Below are positions 51,956 to 64,000 of a stretch of 64,000 nucleotides of DNA, one piece after another. This DNA is from Icerya purchasi. Its lineage: Eukaryota > Arthropoda > Insecta > Hemiptera > Monophlebidae. The first letter of the stretch is position 1, and every line of letters begins with the position of its first letter. The stretch is taken from positions 102,655,164 through 102,719,163 of the forward strand of contig CM077116.1 of assembly GCA_039619475.1 (NCBI GenBank). Reading direction: 5' to 3'. Under the pieces are notes generated by a model that ran no database searches, had not been told where the DNA came from, and saw nothing but the letters and a program-made list of their open reading frames with translations. The position numbers and the translations under genes are program-made.

Positions 51956-52346
51956 ACGCAATATCGGCTAAACACTGAACGCAATACCCGCCAAACACCA
52001 AACGCAATAAAGGCTAAACACAAAGCCCAATAAAGATGAAAAACCCAACGCAATAAAGGCTAAACATTGAACGCTTTAAAGGCTAAACACTAAACCCATT
52101 AAAAATGAAAAACCCAGCGCAATAAAGGCTAAACACTAAACCCAATAAAAATGAAAAACCCAGCGCAATAAAGGCTAAACACTAAACCCAATAAATATGA
52201 AAAACCCAGCGCAATAAAGGCTAAACACTAAACCCAATAAAAATGAAAAACCCAGCGCAATAAAGGCTAAACACTAAACCCAATAAAGATGAAAAACCCA
52301 ACGCAATAAAGGCTAAACACTGAACGCAATACAGGCTAAACAAACA
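51956..52346 (+). repeat. 23-base tandem array (unit 13)
   Basis: Back to seventeen monomers, including the AATAAATATG copy missing from unit 12. Confidence 0.94.
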
Positions 52347-53228
52347 CAAAAAAGCAGCTAATGAAATGGAGCGAGGGAACGATCAGAAGTAAAGACAGTA
52401 TTAAAGGAGGAAAAACTTTAACATACCATTTTTCGGTTCAGCAGTGTTCATCCATTTGTCCTATCAATTATACGTTTATCTTTTCCATGAATAAGCTGCA
52501 TCGACTAGTTCCTGGAATACAGGGGGTCGCTTGCGAATCTTAGGATGAAATCGCTCCAGCAGAACAATGCCAATTATTAATGAAACATAGAAAACAAAAC
52601 AACAATTTGATTACAGTGAACTTAATTAAACATCTAAGTAACGGACGCAATTATATCTAAAACAGGTGTCTGGACGATACGTGGGACGAACGCCGCTAAA
52701 AATTAGAAAAAAAAATATCGCAATAAGGACCAAAATGACAAACTACATGATAAAAATAAAATAGTACCCAGCACCGCAAAATAAAACAAAAAAATAAAAT
52801 ATAAAAATCGCATTAACGGCAACAACCCATGAAGAAGTGCGGAACAAAAAAGTAAAAAAAATTGTAAAAAAAATGTAGTGAAAAGTGAAAACGATTTAAC
52901 AGGTAAACTAGTCACGCGAAAAAAAAAAATTGAAATAAAAAACGGTCATATCGAACGAGACCAACGAACGGACTAAATTTAAACCCGCCAACACCGATAT
53001 AAAAAATAAAAATAAAAAAAAAGCAAAAGCAAATAACGCGGAAATGGATATACACACGTCATGAAGTGTGCAAAATTGGGAAAATATTATTAAGGAACAT
53101 GGCGATATAGACTAGAAAATGAGCTCGCCAAGGAATAGCATGGAATGAAAATAAATCGAATAATAGCAAGATGACTGAAAAATCAACAGAAACAGTAAAG
53201 ATTTTTCAATAACACAATATATCTGAAG

Positions 53229-53267
53229 CTTTTGCACGACATAGAGACTATGTCGTGTGGGCAAAAG
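53229..53267. repeat. Imperfect hairpin (unit 13)
   Basis: Unchanged arms and loop. Confidence 0.85.
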
Positions 53268-54708
53268 GTAACCGGCTAGGAAATCATGTTAAAGAAGAAG
53301 AAATTTCATTTACAATTGTTTCTCTGCATCTTAACAGAAGAGTTTTATTGGCAAGTAGTCACACGGATAGCAACAATAAATGCTCATAAAAAACCAAACA
53401 CCTGTGAAATGTGTCGAAACTTACAAAACTAGGCCGCATAAGTTGTTATGAAGACTGATACGAATAACATGAAATAATCACCATTTGCATGGAATCCCTC
53501 TGAAAACTACCTGTGTGATATTTAGAAGAATATAAGAATGCAGAATCAATAAACATCACTTAAACCACTGGGACAGAAGAATGTAAAACGTTAGATTACA
53601 GGGCAACTAATGAAGTGTTCCAGTATCACATAAAGAGAGAGTTCTGAATTTTACCACAAAAACCATTGCAACAATTCCGTTTTTGTCCGATTTCTCCGAA
53701 TTCGTCATTTTATTCTTCAGCTTCTTCTTTGTATACGTATTTAGAGTCTGCTGCCGGCTTATCACTCAAATCTTCCATTTCTTCCACTATATTTCTATTC
53801 TTCAGTAGTTCTTCTTAGCTGATGATCAATGTATTGCAACAGACGTGTCCTCATAGCCGGTTTAGTTTCAAAATACCTTCAAATGTGTTTTTAAGTGCGG
53901 CTCCTTTTTCGAAATATTTTTCTCATAGAAGTAAATCAGAATTATGTCGGGTATTAGTTTTCTGAAAGCTCTTTTCCGTCTATTTCAAGTGATTTTCTTC
54001 CAACACCGTTGCGTTCTGATACTGGCTTCTTAGAGGTGTTAGCCGGAATTACATCAAGCGGTAGTCATTTAAAAGTTTCTTGCTCTTCATTCCAGCACGC
54101 TCAAACCTATAGTTGCACATGCATTATAGTATGTACACATTTCTCCTACAAAAGACAACCGGTGTGGTATAGAAAAGTTATATAGCAATACCGAATCTGT
54201 AAAAATTCAATGAAATACTGCTGGAGACAAATCGAAAACACTATCTTACAAAGCAACTGGAAAGTTACAGCAAAATCAAGGAACGCTAAACTGTAAATTT
54301 AACCAATTATTCTTCAATGATACAACGAACGATTGCAAAAAAAATTCTCGTTGTCCACTTAAGACTAGTTCATCGTTTACTTCTTCCGATTTTTCTTCGT
54401 TTTAAAGTCTTCTAAACACGATTAAACTTTCTTCGGTCTCTCTCATTTCGTCCACATTCTATTACCGTTCTCTGTAACTGACGATCAATGTATCCTCATG
54501 GACGATTTCTTGCAGCCAACTTTATTTCATGATATCTTCAAATGTGTCTTGAAGTGAAGGAATAGTTCTAACATCCTTTTCTCGCAGAAGCTACTAAGTC
54601 TGAATTCCTACATTAAGTGTGTAACAGGATTTTATCGGTCCATTTCCGTTCTCCGAGTATTTTTTTTCCAGTAATATGGCTTTCATGATATTTGCTTAAC
54701 AACAATGT

Positions 54709-55798
54709 CCATTGACTATGAAAAAGCTTTCGATGGCGTAATACATGAAAAATTAATCAAGATACTGAAGAAATTCAATATTGATGTCAAAGAATTGCAG
54801 GTAATAAAGAATTTATACTGGAAACAGTGCAAAAATATCAAGATGGGCGCCGTATACTCTAATTGAAAATGCAGTATAAGAAAGAAGGTAAAACAGGGAA
54901 GGCCCCTCTCTCCGCGGTTATTAAAAATCTACGCAGACGAAATAACAAAACAGACGCAAACCGAAGGAGTGGGTCTGAAGATCAATGGACAAAGAATCAA
55001 TGAAGCAAGCTGCGCAGACGCTAAGCTAGTTATAGCTGAAACAAGAGTTCAAGAGCAGGAAATGGTGTATAGAATAATCTGTGCACGACTAAAATTTGGA
55101 ATTAAAATCAGCGCGAAAAAACGATAGTCATGAAATTCTGGAAAACCAATATCAAAAAAGCAGAAATCATGATAGACAATGAAAAATTGAGAATGTCATC
55201 GAGTTTTAGAAATGTAGGTACTCTCGTAAATGCAGACGGAGGAGACCAAAAAGAAATCAAGGGTAGAATCGGTATGGCAAAGAAAGCCTTCAATAACCTC
55301 AGCAATGTATTGAAAAACCGAACCTTGAGCATGGGTCTACGGAAGAGAATAGTGAGATGCTGCTACATGTGGACAGTACTAAAATATTCCTATGAAACCT
55401 AGACAACGAATGCGGATATTGAAAGAAGACTGAACGCCTTTGAAATGTGGTGTTATCGAAGATTACTAGAAATACCTTCGACTAACTTTGCAACAAACGT
55501 ATTAATATTAGATACAGTGAATGAAGAAAACAAGACAATAGTTGAAATATCAAGAAACGAAAACTGAAATTCATAGCACATAAAATCCGGGAAGACAGTT
55601 TATTCATGATAACATTACAAGGACGAATTCAGAGAAAGCTCATTAAAAGAAGAAGAAGATCGGTGCTAGTAACCACGAACGCACCGTCCAACTGTCCATG
55701 CAAAACTCTACAAGAGACCATTAAATGCCCCAGAAATTAAAGAATATAGATGAACGCAACCTCTTGAAGCAACAGTGCGGCTCCGGCGACGACGAAGT
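54709..55798 (+). pseudogene. LINE reverse transcriptase fossil (unit 13)
   Basis: Matches unit 11 in its 3' part (A at 55609; AAACTCTAC). Confidence 0.9.
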
Positions 55799-56288
55799 AT
55801 TTTCTCCAGCGTTGTTTAATCAGAGGATGATTTGTTTGCGTCGCAGTAAATCAAGAAAATTTCTATTCAATAATTGCATATCGACTGAATAATTAAAAAT
55901 TAGCTCAACAGTTTCACAAAATGACTTAAATGTCCGAGAAAACGCATTACCATTTTTAACTGAACATCAATTTGTATAAAAAATCTACTATTCATGATAT
56001 GTTTCCAGGTGATCTAAGTGAAAATAAACAAACGGTAATTGGGCAGAATTTGAAAGAAATAAACCTGACATTGTACATACCAGGAATTTATGATAAAAAG
56101 AGGTTCAATAATACGTTTAAGCATATTCAACGAAAATCGAAAATAGTCGAAAAACAATGATCACCATAATATATCTTGTAGAAGAATGCTGTTAACAATC
56201 AAAATGGAAATTATGGCATACAGGAATTAATTACTTTAAATCGGTTTTGTAAGAGGCAGGAACAAACTTGGAAAAATGGATACAGAAA

Positions 56289-56679
56289 ACGCAATATCGG
56301 CTAAACACTGAACGCAATACCCGCCAAACACCAAACGCAATAAAGGCTAAACACAAAGCCCAATAAAGATGAAAAACCCAACGCAATAAAGGCTAAACAT
56401 TGAACGCTTTAAAGGCTAAACACTAAACCCATTAAAAATGAAAAACCCAGCGCAATAAAGGCTAAACACTAAACCCAATAAAAATGAAAAACCCAGCGCA
56501 ATAAAGGCTAAACACTAAACCCAATAAATATGAAAAACCCAGCGCAATAAAGGCTAAACACTAAACCCAATAAAAATGAAAAACCCAGCGCAATAAAGGC
56601 TAAACACTAAACCCAATAAAGATGAAAAACCCAACGCAATAAAGGCTAAACACTGAACGCAATACAGGCTAAACAAACA
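56289..56679 (+). repeat. 23-base tandem array (unit 14)
   Basis: Seventeen monomers. The following sequence resembles unit 12, but the 46-base loss is absent, so that loss came after the two units were copied from each other, or was repaired here. Confidence 0.94.
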
Positions 56680-57561
56680 CAAAAAAGCAGCTAATGAAAT
56701 GGAGCGAGGGAACGATCAGAAGTAAAGACAGTATTAAAGGAGGAAAAACTTTAACATACCATTTTTCGGTTCAGCAGTGTTCATCCATTTGTCCTATCAA
56801 TTATACGTTTATCTTTTCCATGAATAAGCTGCATCGACTAGTTCGTGGAATACAGGGGGTCGCTTGCGAATCTTAGGGTGAAATCGCTCCAGCAGAACAA
56901 TGCCAATTATTAATGAAACATAGAAAACAAAACAACAATTTGATTACAGTGAACTTAATTAAACATCTAAGTAACGGACGCAATTATATCTAAAACAGGT
57001 GTCTGGACGATACGTGGGACGAACGCCGCTAAAAATTAGAAAAAAAAATATCGCAATAAGGACCAAAATGACAAACTACATGATAAAAATAAAATAGTAC
57101 CCAGCACCGCAAAATAAAACAAAAAAATAAAATATAAAAATCGCATTAACGGCAACAACCCATGAAGAAGTGCGGAACAAAAAAGTAAAAAAAATTGTAA
57201 AAAAAATGTAGTGAAAAGTGAAAACGATTTAACAGGTAAACTAGTCACGCGAAAAAAAAAAATTGAAATAAAAAACGGTCATATCGAACGAGACCAACGA
57301 ACGGACTAAATTTAAACCCGCCAACACCGATATAAAAAATAAAAATAAAAAAAAAGCAAAAGCAAATAACGCGGAAATGGATATACACACGTCATGAAGT
57401 GTGCAAAATTGGGAAAATATTATTAAGGAACATGGCGATATAGACTAGAAAATGAGCTCGCCAAGGAATAGCATGGAATGAAAATAAATCGAATAATAGC
57501 AAGATGACTGAAAAATCAACAGAAACAGTAAAGATTTTTCAATAACACAATATATCTGAAG

Positions 57562-57600
57562 CTTTTGCACGACATAGAGACTATGTCGTGTGGGCAAAAG
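57562..57600. repeat. Imperfect hairpin (unit 14)
   Basis: Unchanged arms and loop. Confidence 0.85.
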
Positions 57601-59041
57601 GTAACCGGCTAGGAAATCATGTTAAAGAAGAAGAAATTTCATTTACAATTGTTTCTCTGCATCTTAACAGAAGAGTTTTATTGGCAAGTAGTCACACGGA
57701 TAGCAACAATAAATGCTCATAAAAAACCAAACACCTGTGAAATGTGTCGAAACTTACAAAACTAGGCCGCATAAGTTGTTATGAAGACTGATACGAATAA
57801 CATGAAATAATCACCATTTGCATGGAATCCCTCTGAAAACTACCTGTGTGATATTTAGAAGAATATAAGAATGCAGAATCAATAAACATCACTTAAACCA
57901 CTGGGACAGAAGAATGTAAAACGTTAGATTACAGGGCAACTAATGAAGTGTTCCAGTATCACATAAAGAGAGAGTTCTGAATTTTACCACAAAAACCATT
58001 GCAACAATTCCGTTTTTGTCCGATTTCTCCGAATTCGTCATTTTATTCTTCAGCTTCTTCTTTGTATACGTATTTAGAGTCTGCTGCCGGCTTATCACTC
58101 AAATCTTCCATTTCTTCCACTATATTTCTATTCTTCAGTAGTTCTTCTTAGCTGATGATCAATGTATTGCAACAGACGTGTCCTCATAGCCGGTTTAGTT
58201 TCAAAATACCTTCAAATGTGTTTTTAAGTGCGGCTCCTTTTTCGAAATATTTTTCTCATAGAAGTAAATCAGAATTATGTCGGGTATTAGTTTTCTGAAA
58301 GCTCTTTTCCGTCTATTTCAAGTGATTTTCTTCCAACACCGTTGCGTTCTGATACTGGCTTCTTAGAGGTGTTAGCCGGAATTACATCAAGCGGTAGTCA
58401 TTTAAAAGTTTCTTGCTCTTCATTCCAGCACGCTCAAACCTATAGTTGCACATGCATTATAGTATGTACACATTTCTCCTACAAAAGACAACCGGTGTGG
58501 TATAGAAAAGTTATATAGCAATACCGAATCTGTAAAAATTCAATGAAATACTGCTGGAGACAAATCGAAAACACTATCTTACAAAGCAACTGGAAAGTTA
58601 CAGCAAAATCAAGGAACGCTAAACTGTAAATTTAACCAATTATTCTTCAATGATACAACGAACGATTGCAAAAAAAATTCTCGTTGTCCACTTAAGACTA
58701 GTTCATCGTTTACTTCTTCCGATTTTTCTTCGTTTTAAAGTCTTCTAAACACGATTAAACTTTCTTCGGTCTCTCTCATTTCGTCCACATTCTATTACCG
58801 TTCTCTGTAACTGACGATCAATGTATCCTCATGGACGATTTCTTGCAGCCAACTTTATTTCATGATATCTTCAAATGTGTCTTGAAGTGAAGGAATAGTT
58901 CTAACATCCTTTTCTCGCAGAAGCTACTAAGTCTGAATTCCTACATTAAGTGTGTAACAGGATTTTATCGGTCCATTTCCGTTCTCCGAGTATTTTTTTT
59001 CCAGTAATATGGCTTTCATGATATTTGCTTAACAACAATGT

Positions 59042-60131
59042 CCATTGACTATGAAAAAGCTTTCGATGGCGTAATACATGAAAAATTAATCAAGATACTG
59101 AAGAAATTCAATATTGATGTCAAAGAATTGCAGGTAATAAAGAATTTATACTGGAAACAGTGCAAAAATATCAAGATGGGCGCCGTATACTCTAATTGAA
59201 AATGCAGTATAAGAAAGAAGGTAAAACAGGGAAGGCCCCTCTCTCCGCGGTTATTAAAAATCTACGCAGACGAAATAACAAAACAGACGCAAACCGAAGG
59301 AGTGGGTCTGAAGATCAATGGACAAAGAATCAATGAAGCAAGCTGCGCAGACGCTAAGCTAGTTATAGCTGAAACAAGAGTTCAAGAGCAGGAAATGGTG
59401 TATAGAATAATCTGTGCACGACTAAAATTTGGAATTAAAATCAGCGCGAAAAAACGATAGTCATGAAATTCTGGAAAACCAATATCAAAAAAGCAGAAAT
59501 CATGATAGACAATGAAAAATTGAGAATGTCATCGAGTTTTAGAAATGTAGGTACTCTCGTAAATGCAGACGGAGGAGACCAAAAAGAAATCAAGGGTAGA
59601 ATCGGTATGGCAAAGAAAGCCTTCAATAACCTCAGCAATGTATTGAAAAACCGAACCTTGAGCATGGGTCTACGGAAGAGAATAGTGAGATGCTGCTACA
59701 TGTGGACAGTACTAAAATATTCCTATGAAACCTAGACAACGAATGCGGATATTGAAAGAAGACTGAACGCCTTTGAAATGTGGTGTTATCGAAGATTACT
59801 AGAAATACCTTCGACTAACTTTGCAACAAACGTATTAATATTAGATACAGTGAATGAAGAAAACAAGACAATAGTTGAAATATCAAGAAACGAAAACTGA
59901 AATTCATAGCACATAAAATCCGGAAAGACAGTTTATTCATGCTAACATTACAAGGACGAATTCAGAGAAAGCTCATTAAAAGAAGAAGAAGATCGGTGCT
60001 AGTAACCACGAACGCACCGTCCAACTGTCCATGCAAAAGTCTACAAGAGACCATTAAATGCGCCAGAAATCAAAGAATATAGATGAACGCAACCTCTTGA
60101 AGCAACAGTGCGGCTCCGGCGACGACGAAGT
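59042..60131 (+). pseudogene. LINE reverse transcriptase fossil (unit 14)
   Basis: Has the Val and Cys states but the common AAAGTCTAC and ATGCGCC. Private A at 59924. Confidence 0.9.
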
Positions 60132-60621
60132 ATTTTCTCCAGCGTTGTTTAATCAGAGGATGATTTGTTTGCGTCGCAGTAAATCAAGAAAATTTCTATT
60201 CAATAATTGCATATCGACTGAATAATTAAAAATTAGCTCAACAGTTTCACAAAATGACTTAAATGTCCGAGAAAACGCATTACCATTTTTAACTGAACAT
60301 CAATTTGTATAAAAAATCTACTATTCATGATATGTTTCCAGGTGATCTAAGTGAAAATAAACAAACGGTAATTGGGCAGAATTTGAAAGAAATAAACCTG
60401 ACATTGTACATACCAGGAATTTATGATAAAAAGAGGTTCAATAATACGTTTAAGCATATTCAACGAAAATCGAAAATAGTCGAAAAACAATGATCACCAT
60501 AATATATCTTGTAGAAGAATGCTGTTAACAATCAAAATGGAAATTATGGCATACAGGAATTAATTACTTTAAATCGGTTTTGTAAGAGGCAGGAACAAAC
60601 TTGGAAAAATGGATACAGAAA

Positions 60622-61012
60622 ACGCAATATCGGCTAAACACTGAACGCAATACCCGCCAAACACCAAACGCAATAAAGGCTAAACACAAAGCCCAATAAA
60701 GATGAAAAACCCAACGCAATAAAGGCTAAACATTGAACGCTTTAAAGGCTAAACACTAAACCCATTAAAAATGAAAAACCCAGCGCAATAAAGGCTAAAC
60801 ACTAAACCCAATAAAAATGAAAAACCCAGCGCAATAAAGGCTAAACACTAAACCCAATAAATATGAAAAACCCAGCGCAATAAAGGCTAAACACTAAACC
60901 CAATAAAAATGAAAAACCCAGCGCAATAAAGGCTAAACACTAAACCCAATAAAGATGAAAAACCCAACGCAATAAAGGCTAAACACTGAACGCAATACAG
61001 GCTAAACAAACA
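60622..61012 (+). repeat. 23-base tandem array (unit 15)
   Basis: Seventeen monomers with the common variants. Confidence 0.94.
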
Positions 61013-61894
61013 CAAAAAAGCAGCTAATGAAATGGAGCGAGGGAACGATCAGAAGTAAAGACAGTATTAAAGGAGGAAAAACTTTAACATACCATTTTTC
61101 GGTTCAGCAGTGTTCATCCATTTGTCCTATCAATTATACGTTTATCTTTTCCATGAATAAGCTGCATCGACTAGTTCCTGGAATACAGGGGGTCGCTTGC
61201 GAATCTTAGGATGAAATCGCTCCAGCAGAACAATGCCAATTATTAATGAAACATAGAAAACAAAACAACAATTTGATTACAGTGAACTTAATTAAACATC
61301 TAAGTAACGGACGCAATTATATCTAAAACAGGTGTCTGGACGATACGTGGGACGAACGCCGCTAAAAATTAGAAAAAAAAATATCGCAATAAGGACCAAA
61401 ATGACAAACTACATGATAAAAATAAAATAGTACCCAGCACTGCAAAATAAAACAAAAAAATAAAATATAAAAATCGCATTAACGGCAACAACCGATGAAG
61501 AAGTGCGGAACGAAAAAGTAAAAAAAATTGTAAAAAAAATGTAGTGAAAAGTGAAAACGATTTAACAGGTAAACTAGTCACGCGAAAAAAAAAAATTGAA
61601 ATAAAAAACGGTCATATCGAACGAGACCGACGAACGGACTAAATTTAAACCCGCCAACACCGATATAAAAAATAAAAATAAAAAAAAAGCAAAAGCAAAT
61701 AACGCGGAAATGGATATACACACGTCATGAAGTGTGCAAAATTGGGAAAATATTATTAAGGAACATGGCGATATAGACTAGAAAATGAGCTCGCCAAGGA
61801 ATAGCATGGAATGAAAATAAATCGAATAATAGTAAGATGACTGAAAAATCAACAGAAACAGTAAAGATTTTTCAATAACACAATATATCTGAAG

Positions 61895-61933
61895 CTTTTG
61901 CACGACATAGAGACTATGTCGTGTGGGCAAAAG
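61895..61933. repeat. Imperfect hairpin (unit 15)
   Basis: Unchanged arms and loop. Confidence 0.85.
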
Positions 61934-63373
61934 GTAACCGGCTAGGAAATCATGTTAAAGAAGAAGAAATTGCATTTACAATTGTTTCTCTGCATCTTAA
62001 CAGAAGAGTTTTATTGGCAAGTAGTCACACGGATAGCAACAATAAATGCTCATAAAAAACCAAACACCTGTGAAATGTGTCGAAACTTACAAAACTAGGC
62101 CGCATAAGTTGTTATGAAGACTGATACGAATAACACGAAATAATCACCATTTGCATGGAATCCCTCTGAAAACTACCTGTGTGATATTTAGAAGAATATA
62201 AGAATGCAGAATCAATAAACATCACTTAAACCACTGGGACAGAAGAATGTAAAACGTTAGATTACAGGGCAACTAATGAAGTGTTCCAGTATCACATAAA
62301 GAGAGAGTTCTGAATTTTACCACAAAAACCATTGCAACAATTCCGTTTTTGTCCGATTTCTCCGAATTCGTCATTTTATTCTTCAGCTTCTTCTTTGTAT
62401 ACGTATTTAGAGTCTGCTGCCGGCTTATCACTCAAATCTTCCATTTCTTCCACTATATTTCTATTCTTCAGTAGTTCTTCTTAGCTGATGATCAATGTAT
62501 TGCAACAGACGTGTCCTCATAGCCGGTTTAGTTTCAAAATACCTTCAAATGTGTTTTTAAGTGCGGCTCCTTTTTCGAAATATTTTTCTCATAGAAGTAA
62601 ATCAGAATTATGTCGGGTATTAGTTTTCTGAAAGCTCTTTTCCGTCTATTTCAAGTGATTTTCTTCCAACACCGTTGCGTTCTGATACTGGCTTCTTAGA
62701 GGTGTTAGCCGGAATTACATCAAGCGGTAGTCATTTAAAAGTTTCTTGCTCTTCATTCCAGCACGCTCAAACCTATAGTTGCACATGCATTATAGTATGT
62801 ACACATTTCTCCTACAAAAGACAACCAGTGTGGTATAGAAAAGTATATAGCAATACCGAATCTGTAAAAATTCAATGAAATACTGCTGGAGACAAATCGA
62901 AAACACTATCTTACAAAGCAACTGGAAAGTTACAGCAAAATCAAGGAACGCTAAACTGTAAATTTAACCAATTATTCTTCAATGATACAACGAACGATTG
63001 CAAAAAAAATTCTCGTTGTCCACTTAAGACTAGTTCATCGTTTACTTCTTCCGATTTTTCTTCGTTTTAAAGTCTTCTAAACACGATTAAACTTTCTTCG
63101 GTCTCTCTCATTTCGTCCACATTCTATTACCGTTCTCTGTAACTGACGATCAATGTATCCTCATGGACGATTTCTTGCAGCCAACTTTATTTCATGATAT
63201 CTTCAAATGTGTCTTGAAGTGAAGGAATAGTTCTAACATCCTTTTCTCGCAGAAGCTACTAAGTCTGAATTCCTACATTAAGTGTGTAACAGGATTTTAT
63301 CGGTCCATTTCCGTTCTCCGAGTATTTTTTTTCCAGTAATATGGCTTTCATGATATTTGCTTAACAACAATGT

Positions 63374-64000
63374 CCATTGACTATGAAAAAGCTTTCGATG
63401 GCGTAATACATGAAAAATTAATCAAGATACTGAAGAAATTCAATATTGATGTCAAAGAATTGCAGGTAATAAAGAATTTATACTGGAAACAGTGCAAAAA
63501 TATCAAGATGGGCGCCGTATACTCTAATTGAAAATGCAGTATAAGAAAGAAGGTAAAACAGGGAAGGCCCCTCTCTCCGCGGTTATTAAAAATCTACGCA
63601 GACGAAATAACAAAACAGACGCAAACCGAAGGAGTGGGTCTGAAGATCAATGGACAAAGAATCAATGAAGCAAGCTGCGCAGACGCTAAGCTAGTTATAG
63701 CTGAAACAAGAGTTCAAGAGCAGGAAATGGTGTATAGAATAATCTGTGCACGACTAAAATTTGGAATTAAAATCAGCGCGAAAAAACGATAGTCATGAAA
63801 TTCTGGAAAACCAATATCAAAAAAGCAGAAATCATGATAGACAATGAAAAATTGAGAATGTCATCGAGTTTTAGAAATGTAGGTACTCTCGTAAATGCAG
63901 ACGGAGGAGACCAAAAAGAAATCAAGGGTAGAATCGGTATGGCAAAGAAAGCCTTCAATAACCTCAGCAATGTATTGAAAAACCGAACCTTGAGCATGGG
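63374..64000 (+). pseudogene. LINE reverse transcriptase fossil, cut by window edge (unit 15)
   Basis: The sequence stops inside the NVLKNRTLSM segment. Up to there it has the common TGA and first frameshift, and Val before NADGGD. Confidence 0.9.

Larger units (their letters stand above)
51948..56280 (+). repeat. Satellite unit 13
   Basis: 4,333 bases, with the extra T at about 54178. The 5' part has the common CTAGTTCCTGG, unlike units 12 and 14. The 3' part matches unit 11 at A 55609 and shares AAACTCTAC and ATGCCCC with units 10-12. Confidence 0.96.
56281..60613 (+). repeat. Satellite unit 14
   Basis: 4,333 bases, with the extra T at about 58511. The 5' part matches unit 12 (G at 56845). 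The 3' end returns to CAAAAGTCTAC and ATGCGCC. Private changes are G at 56878 (TTAGGGTG) and A at 59924 (CCGGAAAG). Confidence 0.96.
1..64000. repeat. Macrosatellite array, 4.33-kb unit, about 14.8 copies
   Basis: The whole window is head-to-tail copies of one unit. The same landmark, TACAGAAAACGCAATATCGG, recurs at 1, 4333, 8665, 12997, 17329, 21661, 25994, 30332, 34665, 38997, 43329, 47661, 51948, 56281 and 60614. Unit lengths in order are 4332 (five times), 4333, 4338, 4333, 4332 (three times), 4287, 4333, 4333 and a partial 3387. The differences come from five small indels and one 46-base loss, all located in this annotation. No unit is inverted and no foreign insertion interrupts the array. 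No function is evident. The array is probably heterochromatic, but that is inference. Confidence 0.98.
60614..64000 (+). repeat. Satellite unit 15, cut by the window edge
   Basis: The first 3,387 bases of a further unit. It combines CCGATGAAG, GCGGAACGAAAAAG and GAGACCGACG, as in unit 7, with AAACCCGCC and ATAACACGAA, as in other families. It lacks the extra T of units 12-14. Private changes include GCACTGCAAAA at about 61441 and AGTAAGATG at about 61833. The unit breaks off inside the reverse-transcriptase fossil. Confidence 0.95.

Noticed and set aside
1..64000. Ribosomal DNA spacer or histone-cluster repeat
   Set aside because: Unit length would be plausible for such clusters, but I find no rRNA, 5S or histone sequence in the complete unit.

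Overview
The window is one uninterrupted tandem array of a long satellite repeat. I count 14 complete units and one partial unit (3,387 bases), in the same orientation and without a spacer. The phase is set arbitrarily at the first base. Unit length is 4,332-4,338 bases, except unit 12 (4,287). The array runs off both ends, so its true size is unknown. I see no intact protein gene, rRNA or tRNA.

The DNA is AT-rich and eukaryotic. The only recognisable coding ancestry is a decayed non-LTR (LINE) endonuclease/reverse-transcriptase of a type common in insects and other invertebrates. An arthropod, probably an insect, is my best guess. The setting could be pericentromeric, subtelomeric, a sex chromosome or a B chromosome; the sequence does not decide.

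Layout of one unit, in unit 1 coordinates: 9-399, an array of 17 monomers of 23 bases, mostly paired into 46-base dimers and rich in AATAAA; 400-750, unique sequence; 755-1080, a strand-asymmetric A-rich stretch; 1106-1123, a short dyad; 1282-1320, a strong imperfect hairpin; 1711-2060 and 2377-2740, two diverged direct copies of one older segment about 660 bases apart; 2761-3850, the 5'-truncated reverse-transcriptase fossil, which begins where the second copy stops; 3851-4332, unique AT-rich sequence leading into the next array. For another unit add (unit start - 1), then allow for indels: units 7 and 8 are +1 after about offset 765; unit 12 is -46 after its array; units 12-14 gain +1 near offset 2243; units 6 and 7 gain +1 near 2500; unit 7 gains +4 near 3130.

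The units look more than about 99% identical by eye, but the differences are informative. All copies I checked share the inactivating lesions in the reverse transcriptase, so the element died before the amplification. Marker variants form blocks whose ends lie inside units, for example from mid unit 4 to mid unit 5. Units 11-12 and 13-14 repeat a two-unit pattern. Both patterns suggest unequal exchange and gene conversion. Nothing here acts as a gene system; the interest lies in the nested structure (23, 46, 4,332 and about 8,620 bases) and in the record of how the array evolved.
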